Origin: Mansonella perstans
Lineage: Eukaryota > Nematoda > Chromadorea > Rhabditida > Onchocercidae
Assembly (NCBI GenBank): GCA_037074765.1
Contig: JBAMDO010000204.1
Location: 1 to 64,000, forward strand
Direction: 5' to 3'
DNA: 64,000 nt
Shown here in pieces: positions 38,192-51,900 of the stretch. The translations under genes were made by a program, and so were the position numbers. Under the pieces are notes generated by a model. It did no database searches and was not told the DNA's origin. It saw nothing but the letters and a program-made list of their open reading frames with translations. The first letter of the stretch is position 1. The number at the start of each line of letters is the position of its first letter.

Positions 38192-41100
38192 TCTTAATTC
38201 TTTATCTTTAACCTCTCTGATAACTGTAATTTAATAGGAGAAACAGAATTACACTTTTTAAATTTTATTGCTCTAAACGAACCATCTTCATTTCCTATTC
38301 TAAAGGTGGGATAAACTCTGATTGATCTTTCGTAGCAATATATATTTCATGTTGACCTTTCCATTTAATTGTAGCTGACACAGAAATTACGAATATATCG
38401 TGAGGATCCTTTTGACGACATGATATAATTATGTTCAAATATGTTCGTTTGAAACAATAAGTTAAAAAAAAGTGCAATTCTTTTCTGCTATTAAATTTGA
38501 ACGATTATACGAGTAGGACTGATCGGAATGCTTTTGATTTAAAGGAGAAAGAAAAATGAAATCCCTGGGGACATTTCCTTTCAAAATTTCTATTTGGTAT
38601 TCATAAACCATTTCAAAAAAAGAAATATTTATATTTGAAATTACAAGAAATACTCAAGTTGCAAATAGTGGAAATTTAGCAAATGTTAATTTATTTGGAT
38701 AGTGGAACATATCATTTTCAAACTGAAATTTAAATTCAAAATTTTCAAATTTAAAAACATTAAGTCAAAATAAATAGAATATTGGTTGTGATGCATTTTC
38801 TTTTCTATTGACTATTATATCTTCAATATTTAACATTTGTTAGATGAATTATTGCCAAATATTGCTTAGAAAGCTATTGATGCTGTTGAGAAATGTCACA
38901 AGTTCTGTCACATTTCTGAACTATATTCAACGGTTCCTCTCTGTGACGTACAACATTTCACGCATCTTATCAAGCTTAGAAATAAACTTATTTATGATAA
39001 ATCTTGAAGGTTTCATCTGTCATTTCAATAATTACATTGGACAAATTCAGTCCTGCGATCCTGAAAATAGTCTTTCGCAATATACGGTATTTATTTCAAT
39101 ATATGGTAGTGATTTTCCTAATTAAACTAACTACTGCGAGAATTGAATAAAATCAGTCAATAGACAAAGATATTATGAAATAAATTATAATGCAAAGAGT
39201 TGTGAATGGAAAAAAAATTAATTTGAACAGGAATATTATTGGACTATTTGGCTTTGTTGAATTGAATGATTATATTTTAAAATTTTCCGAATATGAAAAA
39301 TTTGGAAGTATTTAAAAAATTTTTGAGCATACATTTGCTGGTTATCGGTTGCAACAGATTTATCACATTTCATTTTTTTTTTTTTTTTTTGCTTCAAATT
39401 TTATTCATCAAAATTTATGACAAACATGCAACAAAATTTTTAATGAAAAAAATTTCGAAGTTTCAATGATATGTTCTTTTTCAATATCATTTCCTGTCTT
39501 CAATGACATTTTCTGCCCCTACTTATGGCAAAAAGTGAAATGGTTTTTTTCCTAAGATCTCATTACTGCAACAAATAAAAGGTGCAATAACATTGCTAGG
39601 TAGATTTCGACTGTTATTTTTTTAATAAATATATAAACGTTATTATAAGCATTTCTTGTTGTCTTTTCTCTCATTTTTTGTTCTTTTTTTTGTCAAAAAG
39701 TTTGAAATCTTTATTGATTTTTCATTTATTACTTCAAATTATTCAAATAAGTCCTATATATTTCAAATTATTTATAGATCGCAGGAATAATGGCTAATTA
39801 TGTAGTATCATATATCTGCACTTTTTGTTAAAATGTCATTTGATATCAAATATAGCAGTGCATTATCATATAGTCATCGGCAAACACTTAAAATTTCCAA
39901 TTTATCTGATATTTAACTTCATCATTATTGTATATCACTAATGATAAATTGGGCATTGTAATTTGTAGCAGTAATAATGGTGAAGTTATTTAGCGATATT
40001 TGATTTTTGAAAAGCATATTTACTTTTGTGCTATTGCTGTTTCTTCCTTATTCGTTTTTTAAATATATTGTTTTAGTTTTGTTTTTATCATTTCACCATA
40101 CTTATTGTAATATCAATAATCATATCTTTTTGTTTTTAACTTTGCTAGATATATCAAATTATATAAATGCTTGTAGATTTTTGCATTAACTTACTTAATT
40201 ATAATGGTAATGATGAATTAAATATTATAGTTTAGAGCATTTTAAAAAAAAAGAAAAGAAAAATATGATTTCTAATGTTCATTTGAGAAATTTCTTAGTT
40301 TCTTAATAATATTTGTGCTGTATCAAATATATTCACTGTTAACTAATCCGGAAATGTTTCATCATAATAATTATGATGTTGCTATTTATTTGCTAATTAA
40401 TGATAAATTAATTTAATTATTACTCTTAGCAAAAAATTTTTCAATAGTGTTAATTTTACTCTGATATCACTCATTGGTTTTTCTTTTTTTTTTTATTTAA
40501 CGCCAGTATTTTTTTAAATGTTTTTTGCCTTGGTTTTAACTTTTAAATTTTCTGAAGCAAACATAAGAAAATTATGAGAGAGTCTGTATTATGTTCGAGA
40601 ATTAAAAGCAATCTTACTGCTATTATCCAGAAAAGATTAGCAATGTCAATGTGTTCTGGATATAGTTGCTCAATATTAATGGCTATTTGTTCAATGCTAT
40701 AATTATTAACCTATTGATATCATGCTACTCTAATTTTAATTTACATCAAAAATATGCTTATAAAGTAAGGTTTAAAAAAGAAATAGCTTTGAAGCTACAA
40801 AATTACATCATATTTTATATCGATAATATCCAAAAAAAAAATTGTTATCAGTAATTAAGAATTGATAAATCTATTTAATGTTATCTGCCTAACGCTGATA
40901 AAATTTTTTTCATGAAATTAATGGTAAAAGTAATTGAATAGAACTAAATTTATTATATTCCACTTACTTTGTCTTTCAGAAAATAAATAAAAATTATCAA
41001 TAGTAATTCATTTATTTCTACTTATAAAATTTATATTAAACAATAGAAAAAAAATTACAGTCATAGAATTTTTCCAGAAGTAATGATGCAACAGTAACAA

Positions 41101-43164
41101 TAAAGTTACCGTAGTTGCAGTTTTGTTTCAAGAAATATAAAAATTGAATTTTAAATCATTTATTAAAAAACTTGAATTTCAAATTATTTATTCAATTTTT
41201 CTAGCACTTTTATTAACTCGAAGAAAATTTTAACACTTTTAAAATGATCAAAAAAACCGAAACACCTGTCAGTGTGTCAATAATCAAGATAATTACAGTC
41301 CTTTTTTTTCAGTTGTATGTCAACAAGAAGTGCTAATTATTTCATATTATTGAAATGAAATATTTGAAAAAAATATCAATTCTGGATTAAAAAACAGTTT
41401 CATTCATCTCATTTCCTCATTTTTTCGTCTCATTTTTCTCTTTCAAAACTTTATTTGCGCGAGCAATATAATATATTGCAATAAATTTGAAATAGTTATA
41501 ATTAATTGAGTAATTCATGAATAAGAATTAAATTCCACAATATTACCCTGTCTTTACTAATATTCAAATCTGATATTGCTCCAAAACGATGAAGCAACAA
41601 CAAGATTTCAAAAAAATTTGACAATTTAAACATTTAACTTTCAGTTTCAGCAAAAAATACCATTGGTTTAATTTTTATGATTGCAAAAAAATATTAGATG
41701 GATATTTCTGGCTCATAGCATTTTTCCGGGCTTGCAATAACATTTTGTCTTCAATAAAAGTTTCTAATTATATTAGTGAATACTACAAATACTTAATTTA
41801 AGTAAACACTTCAAATTAATACCAGTAAGTACTTCAAACATTTTAACTATTTCAACAAGCTTTAAAGTTTAAAAAGTAAACATTTCAAATTGATGTTGAT
41901 GAATTTTCGTGCTTCATTTAAGCAAAATTATGATTTATTTGCAATTATATTTATAACATTTACCATCATTTAAGTATTTCGATAAATCAAGTTGATTATT
42001 TCACAGATTTATTTATGGGTACATCATTTCGATAAAGATTTATTCCGTTTGTCTTATTACTTCAATTTCAATTTGTCTTACTATTTCAATTTCAACTATT
42101 ATTTAAAAAAATAAAAACTTAGTGATTTTATATTCTCATCAATTAATTTTTAATGTTGCACAATAGAAAAAAATAATTATTAAATACTTTAAACACTTCA
42201 ACTATTTCAATTGTTTATGAAGTTTAGAAAAGAATTTTCATACTTCATTTATTTAAGCAAAATTGTAATTGGGAAAATAATAATAATATTAAAATTTTCT
42301 GGATTATAGAACCATTTATTGAGAGCATTGAAAATAATTTCAAACGTGGAAATTGTTGCTAATAGAATAGAGATAATTAATTTAATGAATTCTTTGCTAT
42401 GTGAAGTTAGTTAAATTGTTCATTTATATTTTCATACATTCCCTTAAAACTTTTGGAAATGTTTTAAATCATTTGTAACATTAGCCAACTCCATAGCAAT
42501 AACTAGTTACAAAATAAAGTAATTTTTGCTTGAAATTTTTCTTTTTGCATTTTTTTCCTTTTTTCATTTTGCAAGCGAATAAAGTAATGGAAAATTTCAC
42601 TCAAGAAAATTTCGCAGTCTTTTTCTTCGACCAAAAAAAGCGAATTTTTCAGAGGTGCAATTTTTCCATTTTTCCTGCAAATTTTATTTTAAATGGACCA
42701 CTAGTACACAGTTTGCAGGAAAAACACTCAGATCGTTTATTCAGCAACTTATTTCCAATTCCAATTTACTTCTTCAATATCTTCATTCAGGTTTTCGCTT
42801 TTATTTCTTCAATTTCCCATTTCATTCCCATCGTTTTCCATGTATTTTTTTTAGTCATTTTTAACATCTACTCGTTCTCATTTCAATGAGTGCAATTTGT
42901 TTAGTTATAAAAATTTTATTTTGCATTTTAAGCAAAAGTTTCTTTTCTTCCTTTCAGGACGGGCTTTTACATTTATAACAATTTTTCATCACCTTTTTTT
43001 CTGTTTTTTTTTTTTTTTTTTATTCGAAAACCTTTTTAAATATAATAATTTCTTTTTTTTGTTAATTTAATGCCATACCATGTACATGTGGAAATATACA
43101 TATATGATTTAACATGGCTAAATTTCCTGCTATGCATATCATATTCCTTTTAAATTTTGTTAAT
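38192..43164. other. Intergenic, no gene supported
   Basis: About 5 kb of AT-rich DNA with long T runs (for example near 39373-39391, 40484-40492). Open frames at 38844-39125, 40007-40189 and 42530-42889 on the plus strand and 38295-38477 on the minus strand are not joined by splice sites to anything recognisable. From 41760 to 42260 the words ACTTCAA and ATTTCAA recur at irregular intervals without a fixed period. Confidence 0.55.
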
Positions 43165-43363
43165 AGCACTTGGCTTGGTTAAATTTTCTGCTCAAATAAA
43201 TCATCCCATAAATATTAGGTATAACTCCCCTAGCTTCTCTCATCTTCCCTTATCATATAAGCTAACAAAGATAAATTTGATAAGTAACTGCATACTAAAT
43301 AAACTATACTTAACTTTTATAGACTTATTTATTTGAGCGGAAAATTTAGCCAAGCAAAGTGCT
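43165..43363. mobile_element. MITE-like element with about 37-bp terminal inverted repeats
   Basis: The left arm (43165-43201, AGCACTTGGCTTGGTTAAAT and onward) is the reverse complement, with about four mismatches, of the right arm (43327-43363, ending AAGCAAAGTGCT). About 125 bases lie between them. No coding frame is inside. The size and structure fit a non-autonomous DNA transposon or a foldback repeat. Target-site duplications are not clear; a flanking TAAT and a less exact outer pairing are visible. Confidence 0.55.
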
Positions 43364-44389
43364 ACTTCGTAATATTTTAGCATTAGGCATGCGACAATTT
43401 AATTTCTTGTTTATTGATAAAAAAAAAAAACGCACTGGAAAATATTTCTCATCCCATTTGTTTTCTTTTTTTGCCTGGAAAAAACTCGTTCTAAAATCTT
43501 ATTGGATATGCAATTCATTGAAGGAAAGTAATGGTTAATTATAGATTATTTATTTTATTGCACAAGTATTAACTCATTATTTCATAATCAGAAGGTTCAA
43601 GAAAGAAAATTCGAAAATATTATTACTATTCCATATATTATTTTCATATTAATGGGAATGCAAATATTTATTGGAATTTATCATGTTTTACTAATCATTC
43701 TTTTTTTTAATTTAAATATTTAATAAAGAATTTTCTTCACACTCTCTCATATTCATTTTAATTTCTAACTTCTTATTACTGTTATATGAGACTTAATTTC
43801 AACCGTTCATTCTGATTAAAAATTTACGACACATTTAAATTCTAGATCCATTCTGATCACTAATTTATAACACTTAAATGTGTCGGTAACACTTAAATGT
43901 ACCGTTATGATAGAACTTTTAATTAACTATAGCGTAATGTCACGTGATGTCACGCTGTAGCGTATTATTATGTTTAATTCTACGTTTAATATTTAATTGA
44001 TATATATTAATATCACATTGAATTTCCTACATCATTGTATTACTTTACTATTATATCACCTTAATTTCAGTTTCTTCACGTGCAAAAGCAAAACAAATAA
44101 GATTTGTTTATATAACTATAAAAAAATACTTTACATATTAAATAATTAATGCAACTATTAATTCTCGAAGCCTTATTAATTACGAAAATATTGCAGTTGT
44201 TAGTAGATTAGTTATTCCATTCCCAGCTGTCCATAAAATTTGTCATCTATTTCTTTTACCTCATTTTTTTCTGTTTTTCATTTCTGGCAAACTTTTTTTT
44301 TTGAATTTTTATGAGATATTTTTGAATATAAATGAAGCAAAATGATGTTAATTTGTCATCATGACTTAGTTTTGCGAACGAAGATTTAA
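43364..44389. other. Intergenic, no gene supported
   Basis: AT-rich DNA. At 43820-43915 ACACTTAAATGT and ACACATTTAAAT are repeated in both orientations. CACGTGA/TCACG words occur at 43940-43965. Nothing coding was seen. Confidence 0.5.
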
Positions 44390-44640
44390 CATGATTTCAT
44401 TCACATTTAACATAGACTCGCTTGTGATTAACAAAACGAATACGAGATAGGTAAGTATCGTTGCATATGATGCAGTGAAAAGTCTGCTTGGATGATAAGA
44501 TGATATAGGTAGTGCATTTGATTTCTCTGTGATATCTTCTTTCTTCTGCATTGATTTTGCGGGTAATTTCAAAGAAAACAGCAGCATTATGAATTATGTG
44601 TTTCCATGTCTTCCAATTTGATGTTAGAGTAAACATCTGT
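44390..44640 (-). mobile_element. LINE remnant, C-terminal tail of the ORF (minus strand)
   Basis: The minus-strand frame ending at 44397 reads NWKTWKHIIHNAAVFFE, then KINAEERRYHREIK, then FHCIICNDTYLSRIRFVNHK. A Trp-containing helix, a basic Glu/Arg stretch and a terminal C-x2-C-x12-H half zinc finger with SRIR.x.NH is the layout of the C-terminal tail of the endonuclease/reverse-transcriptase LINE family also found in fish and flatworm genomes. The second zinc histidine is missing. It belongs with the inverted 5' portion immediately to the right. Confidence 0.6.
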
Positions 44641-44689
44641 AGTAATCAGTTTGGAAGTTAAGATGCTATTTTAGACAGCTTCTGCTTTT

Positions 44690-46650
44690 TAGGGGCACCT
44701 ATCATGCCGGAGCGTGACAAGTTCGCCATATAGTAGATAATACCTAACAAAACCTATGACCTGAGGATTTTACTGTCACCGTCCATGAGCCATGGCAGAT
44801 GAACCTTTAGAGTAAACGGTGGAGCAGTTATGTGCACGGTATATCTCACTTAAAACATCCAATGTGCCGGTTCAACGCTCAAAGAAGAAAAGCCTGTAAT
44901 GACAGATGAGGGCAAAATGGCAGGTGATAAGGTGCAGTGGAAGTCGCAGTTCCAATTCTACATACAAGTGGTTTAGGACTTTGGTCGCTCGAGATTAACC
45001 TGAAGATGACAATCTTGTTCGGCAAATGCTGAATGACCGAGAAGCCTTATTCAAGGAGAACACTACTTCATTCGAATAGCCGCTTGAAAAAAAAACAAAG
45101 ACAAAGATCTTTTGCTTTTAGTTAACTAAAAGCTATCTTCACTCTTCATCCGGTTGGCTAGCTGCGGTCAACGTATATCTTCTTTTGCGGTCGAATAGAA
45201 AAAAAACAAAGAAAATAAATCTAAGGATATTTCCAAATAAATTGCATGTTGAAAAATTAGAAATTTGCTTAACACAAACAATGGAAGTGGACTTCTACTT
45301 GCACACGAAATATCGCGATTCAATATTAATATAGCTGCTCTCAGCGAGGTTCGTCTTCATGGAAAAGGCAGTTTCAAAGAACTTGGTATAGTGTGTACAC
45401 TGTACTGGTCAGGCAAGCCCAAAACTGAATGACATCTTTTAACTTCAAGATCAAAAACTTCATCGCATTCAAACTTGACAATTTGTCAACAGGACAATCT
45501 GGTCATTATTTCATTACGATGTCCACTGCAGAATAAGCAACATGTCATTCGTGTATATGCCCTACTTTACGAGCAGACCCTGCAGATAAAGACAAGTTTC
45601 ATACTGACTTACGTCGTCTTACTCAAAAATTTCCAGCAGGCGATAAAATCATAATTCTCGACTATTTCAACACTCGAGTAAGTCGTGATTTTGCAGTTAA
45701 GTCATAATTTTGCAGTGTGGAAAGAGGTATTGGACAAACATAGACAATGGGAATTACTATGATAATGGCCGTCTTCTACTTGTGCAGAACAAGAGCTCAC
45801 AATTGCGAACACTACCTTTCAGCAGAAGGACAGCTTGAAGACATCCTGGATGCGTACTCGTTCCAAGCATTAGCATCTTAGCGATTACATCCTAGTCCCA
45901 AAGATAGTGTAATGCGCAGTGCTGAACGTCAAACTGATTACCGCCTTGTACGTTGTAATCCTAATTTTCATATCAAGATCAAACCTAAATTTGGGGAGCC
46001 TTCCATGGAGAAGGATCAAAACTAACAAACCTTATAAATTGCAGTGAAAAATAGTTTTTAAGCAAATCTTCAAAACAGACTTGAAAATCCTACCGATGAA
46101 CCCGAAACACTCTGGCAACATATTAAAAACAGCATCCTGCAGTAATGTGTTTTCCGCAAGGAAAACAGAGACTGGTTTGATGAGAACAATCAAGAGATTC
46201 AGAATCTGCTAGTACAGAAGAAAACTGCTCACCATGCACATCTTGCCCAGTCATTTTATCATGTTAGAAACATGTAGCAAACTTCAACGAAAATTTCGCC
46301 ATATTCAGAATAAACGATAGCTCAATAATGCGCTGATTTGCAGACGATTTTATGAAGTTCTGAGCAATGTTTGAACTGCACATCCAACCCAAAGTCCTCT
46401 AGTCGGTGCAAATGATCAATTCCTTCTCGCAGATAAAATTTCCATCCTAAACAGATGATTTGGATATTTCCAAAATCTCTTCAAAACCAATCACATAGTT
46501 AAATGCTCAGCAATTCAACAAGTCGTTCAAAAAACGATACAAACATATTTGGATACAGCTTCTATGCCACAAGAGATTCTTCAGGCCATAAAACTGATGA
46601 GAACTGCCAAGGTAGTTGGATTTGATGGGATTTCCTATGAGCTTGTTTTT
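44690..46650 (+). mobile_element. LINE remnant, 5' region and AP-type endonuclease, stopping at the start of RT (plus strand)
   Basis: This block is visibly richer in G and C than its flanks. From about 44690 to 45270 it is non-coding 5' sequence, including a perfect 20-base palindrome at 45114-45133. Then come broken endonuclease/exonuclease/phosphatase-fold pieces: AHEISRFNINIAALSEVRLH near 45298, DKFHTDLRRLTQKFPAGDK and IIILDYFNTRVSRD near 45590-45690 (the family has LGDFN; Gly is lost here), AERQTDYRLVRCNPNF near 45920, and KENRDWFDENNQEIQNLL near 46160. The copy ends at MRTAKVVGFDGISYEL (about 46598-46645), the beginning of the reverse transcriptase. Frameshifts and stops are frequent, so it is inactive. 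I recognise it as the same non-LTR family as the minus-strand tail at 44390-44640. The outer end is abrupt. Confidence 0.75.
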
Positions 46651-48904
46651 TATTTCAAAAAAGAATAAAAGGAATTGATCAAGAAATTTACAAAAATAAA
46701 AATGAAGATAAAAAATCCATCCTTTACTAAAAAAGAAGAATGAAAACGAAATTTTGCATCAAATTTGTAGACATTATTTTTCTTATCATTTCTTTTATCA
46801 CACTGATCCGAAATATCTGAAAAACAAGCTATCAAATTTTGAGTCCCTTAATCAGTAGAAAAAAGGATTAATAACAAATATTGTCCCATCCAGTTAGCAA
46901 ATAGTCAAAAACGGTGAAGGGGGAGTGTTAGCTTTCAAAATTGATACCATATTGATTCCGTAGTGAATTTGAACTATTTTATAGTTTCAAGATAATACAT
47001 TTATATGATTAAGCTGACATTAATGAATGTTAAATTTAAAATTACTCGTTTTGAAATTTAAAGAAGTTAGAGGAAAAAAGTATGCATAAATGAATTAACA
47101 TTCCATATCAGATGGTGACAGGAGAAAAGGAAAGACATAGTCGAAGTAAGCTACGTTATGTTAACATAATGAGTGTAATGAAATTAATTACTTTAATCCT
47201 AAGATGCTGCGTAAAAAAAGATTTGATAATCATTGAACAAATCGAAAAAATCCAAAAAAACAAATCAAACAAAAATTTAGCGCTATATTCTTATGAATTA
47301 GTAGTTATCTTTATTTTTCAGAAAATTTAAACTTTCTTTAATAAAAAAGAAAGTGAAAAAAGTCCAGGAAATATTCATTTTTTTCTTCAAGACTTTTACA
47401 TGTAAAGCAATTGAATTTTTAAATTTATAAAAATCAGTTGATCTAATTAATTAGTTAATCAATATCAAGCCATCGCACTACCACTATAAAATTCGCCAGC
47501 GGATAATTAATTAGGCGCAACATTTGTTGTACAAATAGTTTGTAATCAAAATTAATCTTCTATTAAAATTTGAAAAAGTGTTAATTTGTTAAATTCATGA
47601 ACGTTTTAAGTAAATATTTTGGTATTGCAACTATGCTATTAAAACAATGCTTTGTAAAAATAAATAAAATGAAATCATTTTTAATTTAAATGAAACAAAT
47701 AATAAAATCAATTTCAATACATTTGTTATTATATATAAAATTTTTTAGTTATAAAAATGATGGAATAAATGTAAAGATGTATTCTTCTTTTGCTTTTTAT
47801 TTTTTTTAAAAAACAGGCTGTGTAAAAACTGATTAAAGTTCAATATAGAAAGCAAGTAGAAGTAAGTAGAAATCATAACTTAAACGTAAGCTTGAATAGT
47901 GTCTCCATTAAAAATAAAATTGAAAAGATGAAGAAAAGGTTTGAATTTGTGACTTTTTTTTTAGTTATTACACATATCTACATATATACAGAGATGCATA
48001 TTTATAATATATATATGGAAATGTATATTTATACACATATATAAAATATATATATACATGTATATATAATAAAATATATATACATATATATATATAATAA
48101 AAAATATATAAATACTTCCTTATATATAAATATGCAGTTATTATATATACATAAAGTTTCGAAAAATGTACTTTTTTTAATTAAATGCGACAAAATTTTT
48201 TGAAAAAATTTCGGCGCTATTTTTTTTCAAAAAGTATATTCTTTGAATTCTTCGTCAAATATACTTAAATTTTTTTTTTTTTTGATTTACTTTTTTCCTA
48301 TAAAAAAAAGGAAAGGGAATTGCCTCAATTAAGAAAAACCTTGTTAAATTTTATCGTAAAATGCATTTAGAAAAAAGAATAGTCACAATGAATGTCATCG
48401 ACGTTGAAACGAAATAAAGGAAATTGTTTCAATTTTCCAAATCCATTGAATGTGAAAATAAATTTGGCTGAAAGCACGAAAAAGCTAAAAATATCTGAAG
48501 CGAATAGAATTTGGAAATGAATGAGAAAATTATTTTAATTTTTCTCACAAAATATTCAAACTTCTTCAAATTTCCTCACAAAATTTTAACTAAGTATACT
48601 GTATTGTACTGTACTGCAGTAATGGTAAAAGATAGCTTGACAATGACGCGAAAATAGCGCTTCTAATGTGCTATGTCGATCCAAAGTGAACTATTTCCAG
48701 CCATATAAAGCAATTGAAATTGATTTTATACACATTTCTCACCATTTATTTATGTAAGCTTCTGCATGTAACCTATTGCTTTTGATATTCCATAGTAATC
48801 ACGTGTGATGGTAACCATATGTGCGCAACAATTACAGTTTAATTGCAGTTTTCTTGAATTTAGTTAGGAAAATAACTTCGGAATTTTTTAAATTTAAATT
48901 TTAG
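46651..48904. other. Intergenic with TA-rich microsatellite, no gene supported
   Basis: AT-rich DNA. From about 47975 to 48145 it is almost pure TATATA/TACATA repeat. The short open frames at 46650-46835 (minus) and 47112-47330 (plus) have no splice partners. The right end contains the promoter of the receptor gene and a likely spliced-leader acceptor (AG at 48903-48904, after a T-rich tract, 8 bases before the ATG). Confidence 0.6.
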
Positions 48905-48912
48905 CAAATTTA

Positions 48913-51900
48913 ATGGAAAGTGCAGCAGTAAACGGGACGCTATCGGCGATGGACAATTACGAAAGTGAAATAATTATGGAGCAGCAATCAGAGCTATGCG
49001 GCGACGTATGTCTCTCTTTTTTTTTTCGCAATTTTGCATTTTTTGTACACTTGTTATAAAATTTTGAAATTTGGAAAATCTTAAAATTTTGGGAAATCGA
49101 TTATTTGGCAAAACAATTTGCATAATTTTATTAGTCATAATTGATTTGGGATCATTATTTAATTAATTTTATATGGTAAAAAATAATACATTTAGTCTTT
49201 TTTTCCAGCTCCTATCATGTTGACATCTGTACTAAATTCTAAATAAATTGAATGCTAATTAAAAATGCTAATTTTTTCGATTTCTTCAAATAATTTCGAA
49301 ATTCTTTATCAATAAACAGCATTCTTAAATGCATTATTACTCGTTAAATGCCTAATTACTCGTTTCCTTTAACAAATTTGAAAACTTCAAATTCTTATCA
49401 ATGATACGACAGAGAATTTAATTGCAAATAATTTTTCATTTCCGAAAATTTTTCCACATTTCATTTTCTGCATAAGCTTTATTCATTTAGCATTAACAAA
49501 CTTGTGAATATTTCATTTCCAATTCATTTTCAACAAATGCATTCAACTAGCGAAAATTTTGTAAATTTCATCAACAATTATTATTCAACATGAAATGATT
49601 GATTATCCTTATATATTTTAAATAATTCAACAGAACAAACTTGTCGTTCCAAATATTCAAATGTTGATATTAAAACTTCGTTTTAAAAGAAAAAATTTTT
49701 TTTTTGGTTGTAATGTAAGGAAAAACGACAAATATTTGTTTACTTGTTTGTTTGTTTTTTTGTTATTTAGTTTGATTATTGATTAACTGTTTTTCTTTAG
49801 CTTGTCACCAATCAACAATAGCATGAGAAATGTTGAATTGAAGAAAAACGAATAGGTGAATAAATAAAAAGAAAAATCATATTTACCATTCGCGATGATT
49901 GAAATAAAACAGACATTAACAAAAGAAATGAAATTAAGAAAAAAGTTGAAATGTTCCAGCAAACTTGCATAAATTTATGCATATGAAATAGCTAAAATTT
50001 TCAACAGTGCAAATTTAAATATGAAAAGTCAAATTTGAAGAATATGTGAAAAAAATTGCTTGCAAACATGCAAAATGAAATTTTTAAATTTGCAAAATGT
50101 AAAACCTTTAAATTTTGTAAAACTGAAAAAATCTACGTTTTAAATAAAAAATATTATTCACCAAGTACTGATTGTAATTGCTTAATTAAGCGTATTTAAG
50201 TGATTGCAAATGAAATGAGCTCAGGTATATTTATAATAATTAAAATTGTATTAAAAGCATTTCGTTCTTATCTCCTCATCGATAATACTGTTTAAGAATA
50301 ATTCAGTCAGTGGATCAGTTTATAGAATTATCAATTGCCAAACCATGGTAAAAACTGTCACTACTGGTTTACTGCTTAAGAATAGATTCATTGATTTAAC
50401 AAAAATTTGATGGAATTTTCGTCACCTAATCTAATGTTTACAAAAAAAAATTCATTTGAAATGATTTGCTGGTACAAAATTGTGATCATTATCTAATACT
50501 CTCAAATAGTTCAAATAGATTAATTGATCAATTATTAGAAATTAAATTTTTATTTAAAACTTAATTTTTAATTTAAAGCCATTTTCATACATTTGCAAAT
50601 TTAGTAGCAAATGTAAAATGAAATATAATATAAAATTTTTGGAAAAAAGAAAAATTCAAACAACATATTAAACTGAAAATATTTTTTTGAATTATTTTTT
50701 TTGCAGAAAAATTTTTTTTCATACATACTAAATTTTAATTTCATATTTGTTTTATTTTAATATTTTTTTCTTAAATAAAAAATTAATTTTAAAATTTCAG
50801 TCGGAATTTTATACAACGGCACGTTTTATCTTTTTAATGATAGCATCATTTACCGCATTGCTTGGCACTTGCGGTAATTTACTTTTAGTGTATATTTTTA
50901 CGACACGAACTTATCCAACATCAACGAAATTCCTCACCGGTAAGATTTTTTTTCCAAGAATTGCTGATCTGTTAAAATTTTTTTTATTAAATTTTTTTTC
51001 TTGTAGTACCTTGTAGTATTTTAGGTGTGATTATTTACAAAATTAGCAACGGTAATTTATTTTCACGCTTTTTTTTATAGTATTGGCAATTCTTGATGCA
51101 CTAATTTGTATTCTATATATTATGCTATTTGGAATTGATGCAGCAATTGTTTATCTGAAAGCTTCAGTAAGTCCCGATCTGTTATTTAATATTTAAATTA
51201 AATAGCTAGTTAAAGTAATTTGATGAACAATAAAGAAGTAATTGCCCTTACATATATTCTTTGGAGTAATGAATGCAACAATAACCACTAAGAATAATAA
51301 CAATGTAATATCAGCAGATAATCAATAATTTAACAGCGATAAAATGATAAGTAATATGAAAGAAGGGATAAAAATATTTTAGCATTTATAATAATAAACT
51401 TGAAAGTCTAAATTTAGAATACTAGTTTGGAAATTAAGTATTAATATTAAAATTTTAGTCATTAGAATAATTATTTTTTTACATTAAATATTAATTTCTT
51501 TTTTTTAGAATTTATTCATATTGTATCATATATACATTGTACCAGCATTTGTTATAAGCCGAATAACACAATTAGCTATACCATATATGCTAATTTTAAC
51601 AACACTGGAACGCCTTGTTTGGATATCAGGTCAAAAAACTAAAAAATTTTTGAGACGAATGTTCAGTGATCGGGGTCATCAAATTACAATCATTCTTCTG
51701 CTGTTATTTTGCACCATTTCGCGGCTACCAACAGCGTTTGCTATCGTAGTAAGTCTTTTTATATTTTAAATTCGACTATTTATTGATTGATTAATTTAGA
51801 CAAGATTAATTCAACAAAATTGCAGCAGTTAAAATTTGATTAGAAATTGATTGACATTTTTATTCGATCGTTACTTTTAGCTTATCATCAACAAATTAAT

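Noticed and set aside
38295..38477. Minus-strand 60-codon frame with a polar, protein-like sequence (VISVSATIKWKGQHEIYIAT)
   Set aside because: No partner exon or recognisable domain; may be another relic but cannot be supported alone.
42530..42889. 119-codon plus-strand Phe-rich frame
   Set aside because: Composition follows TTT/TTC bias of the region; no splice or family evidence.
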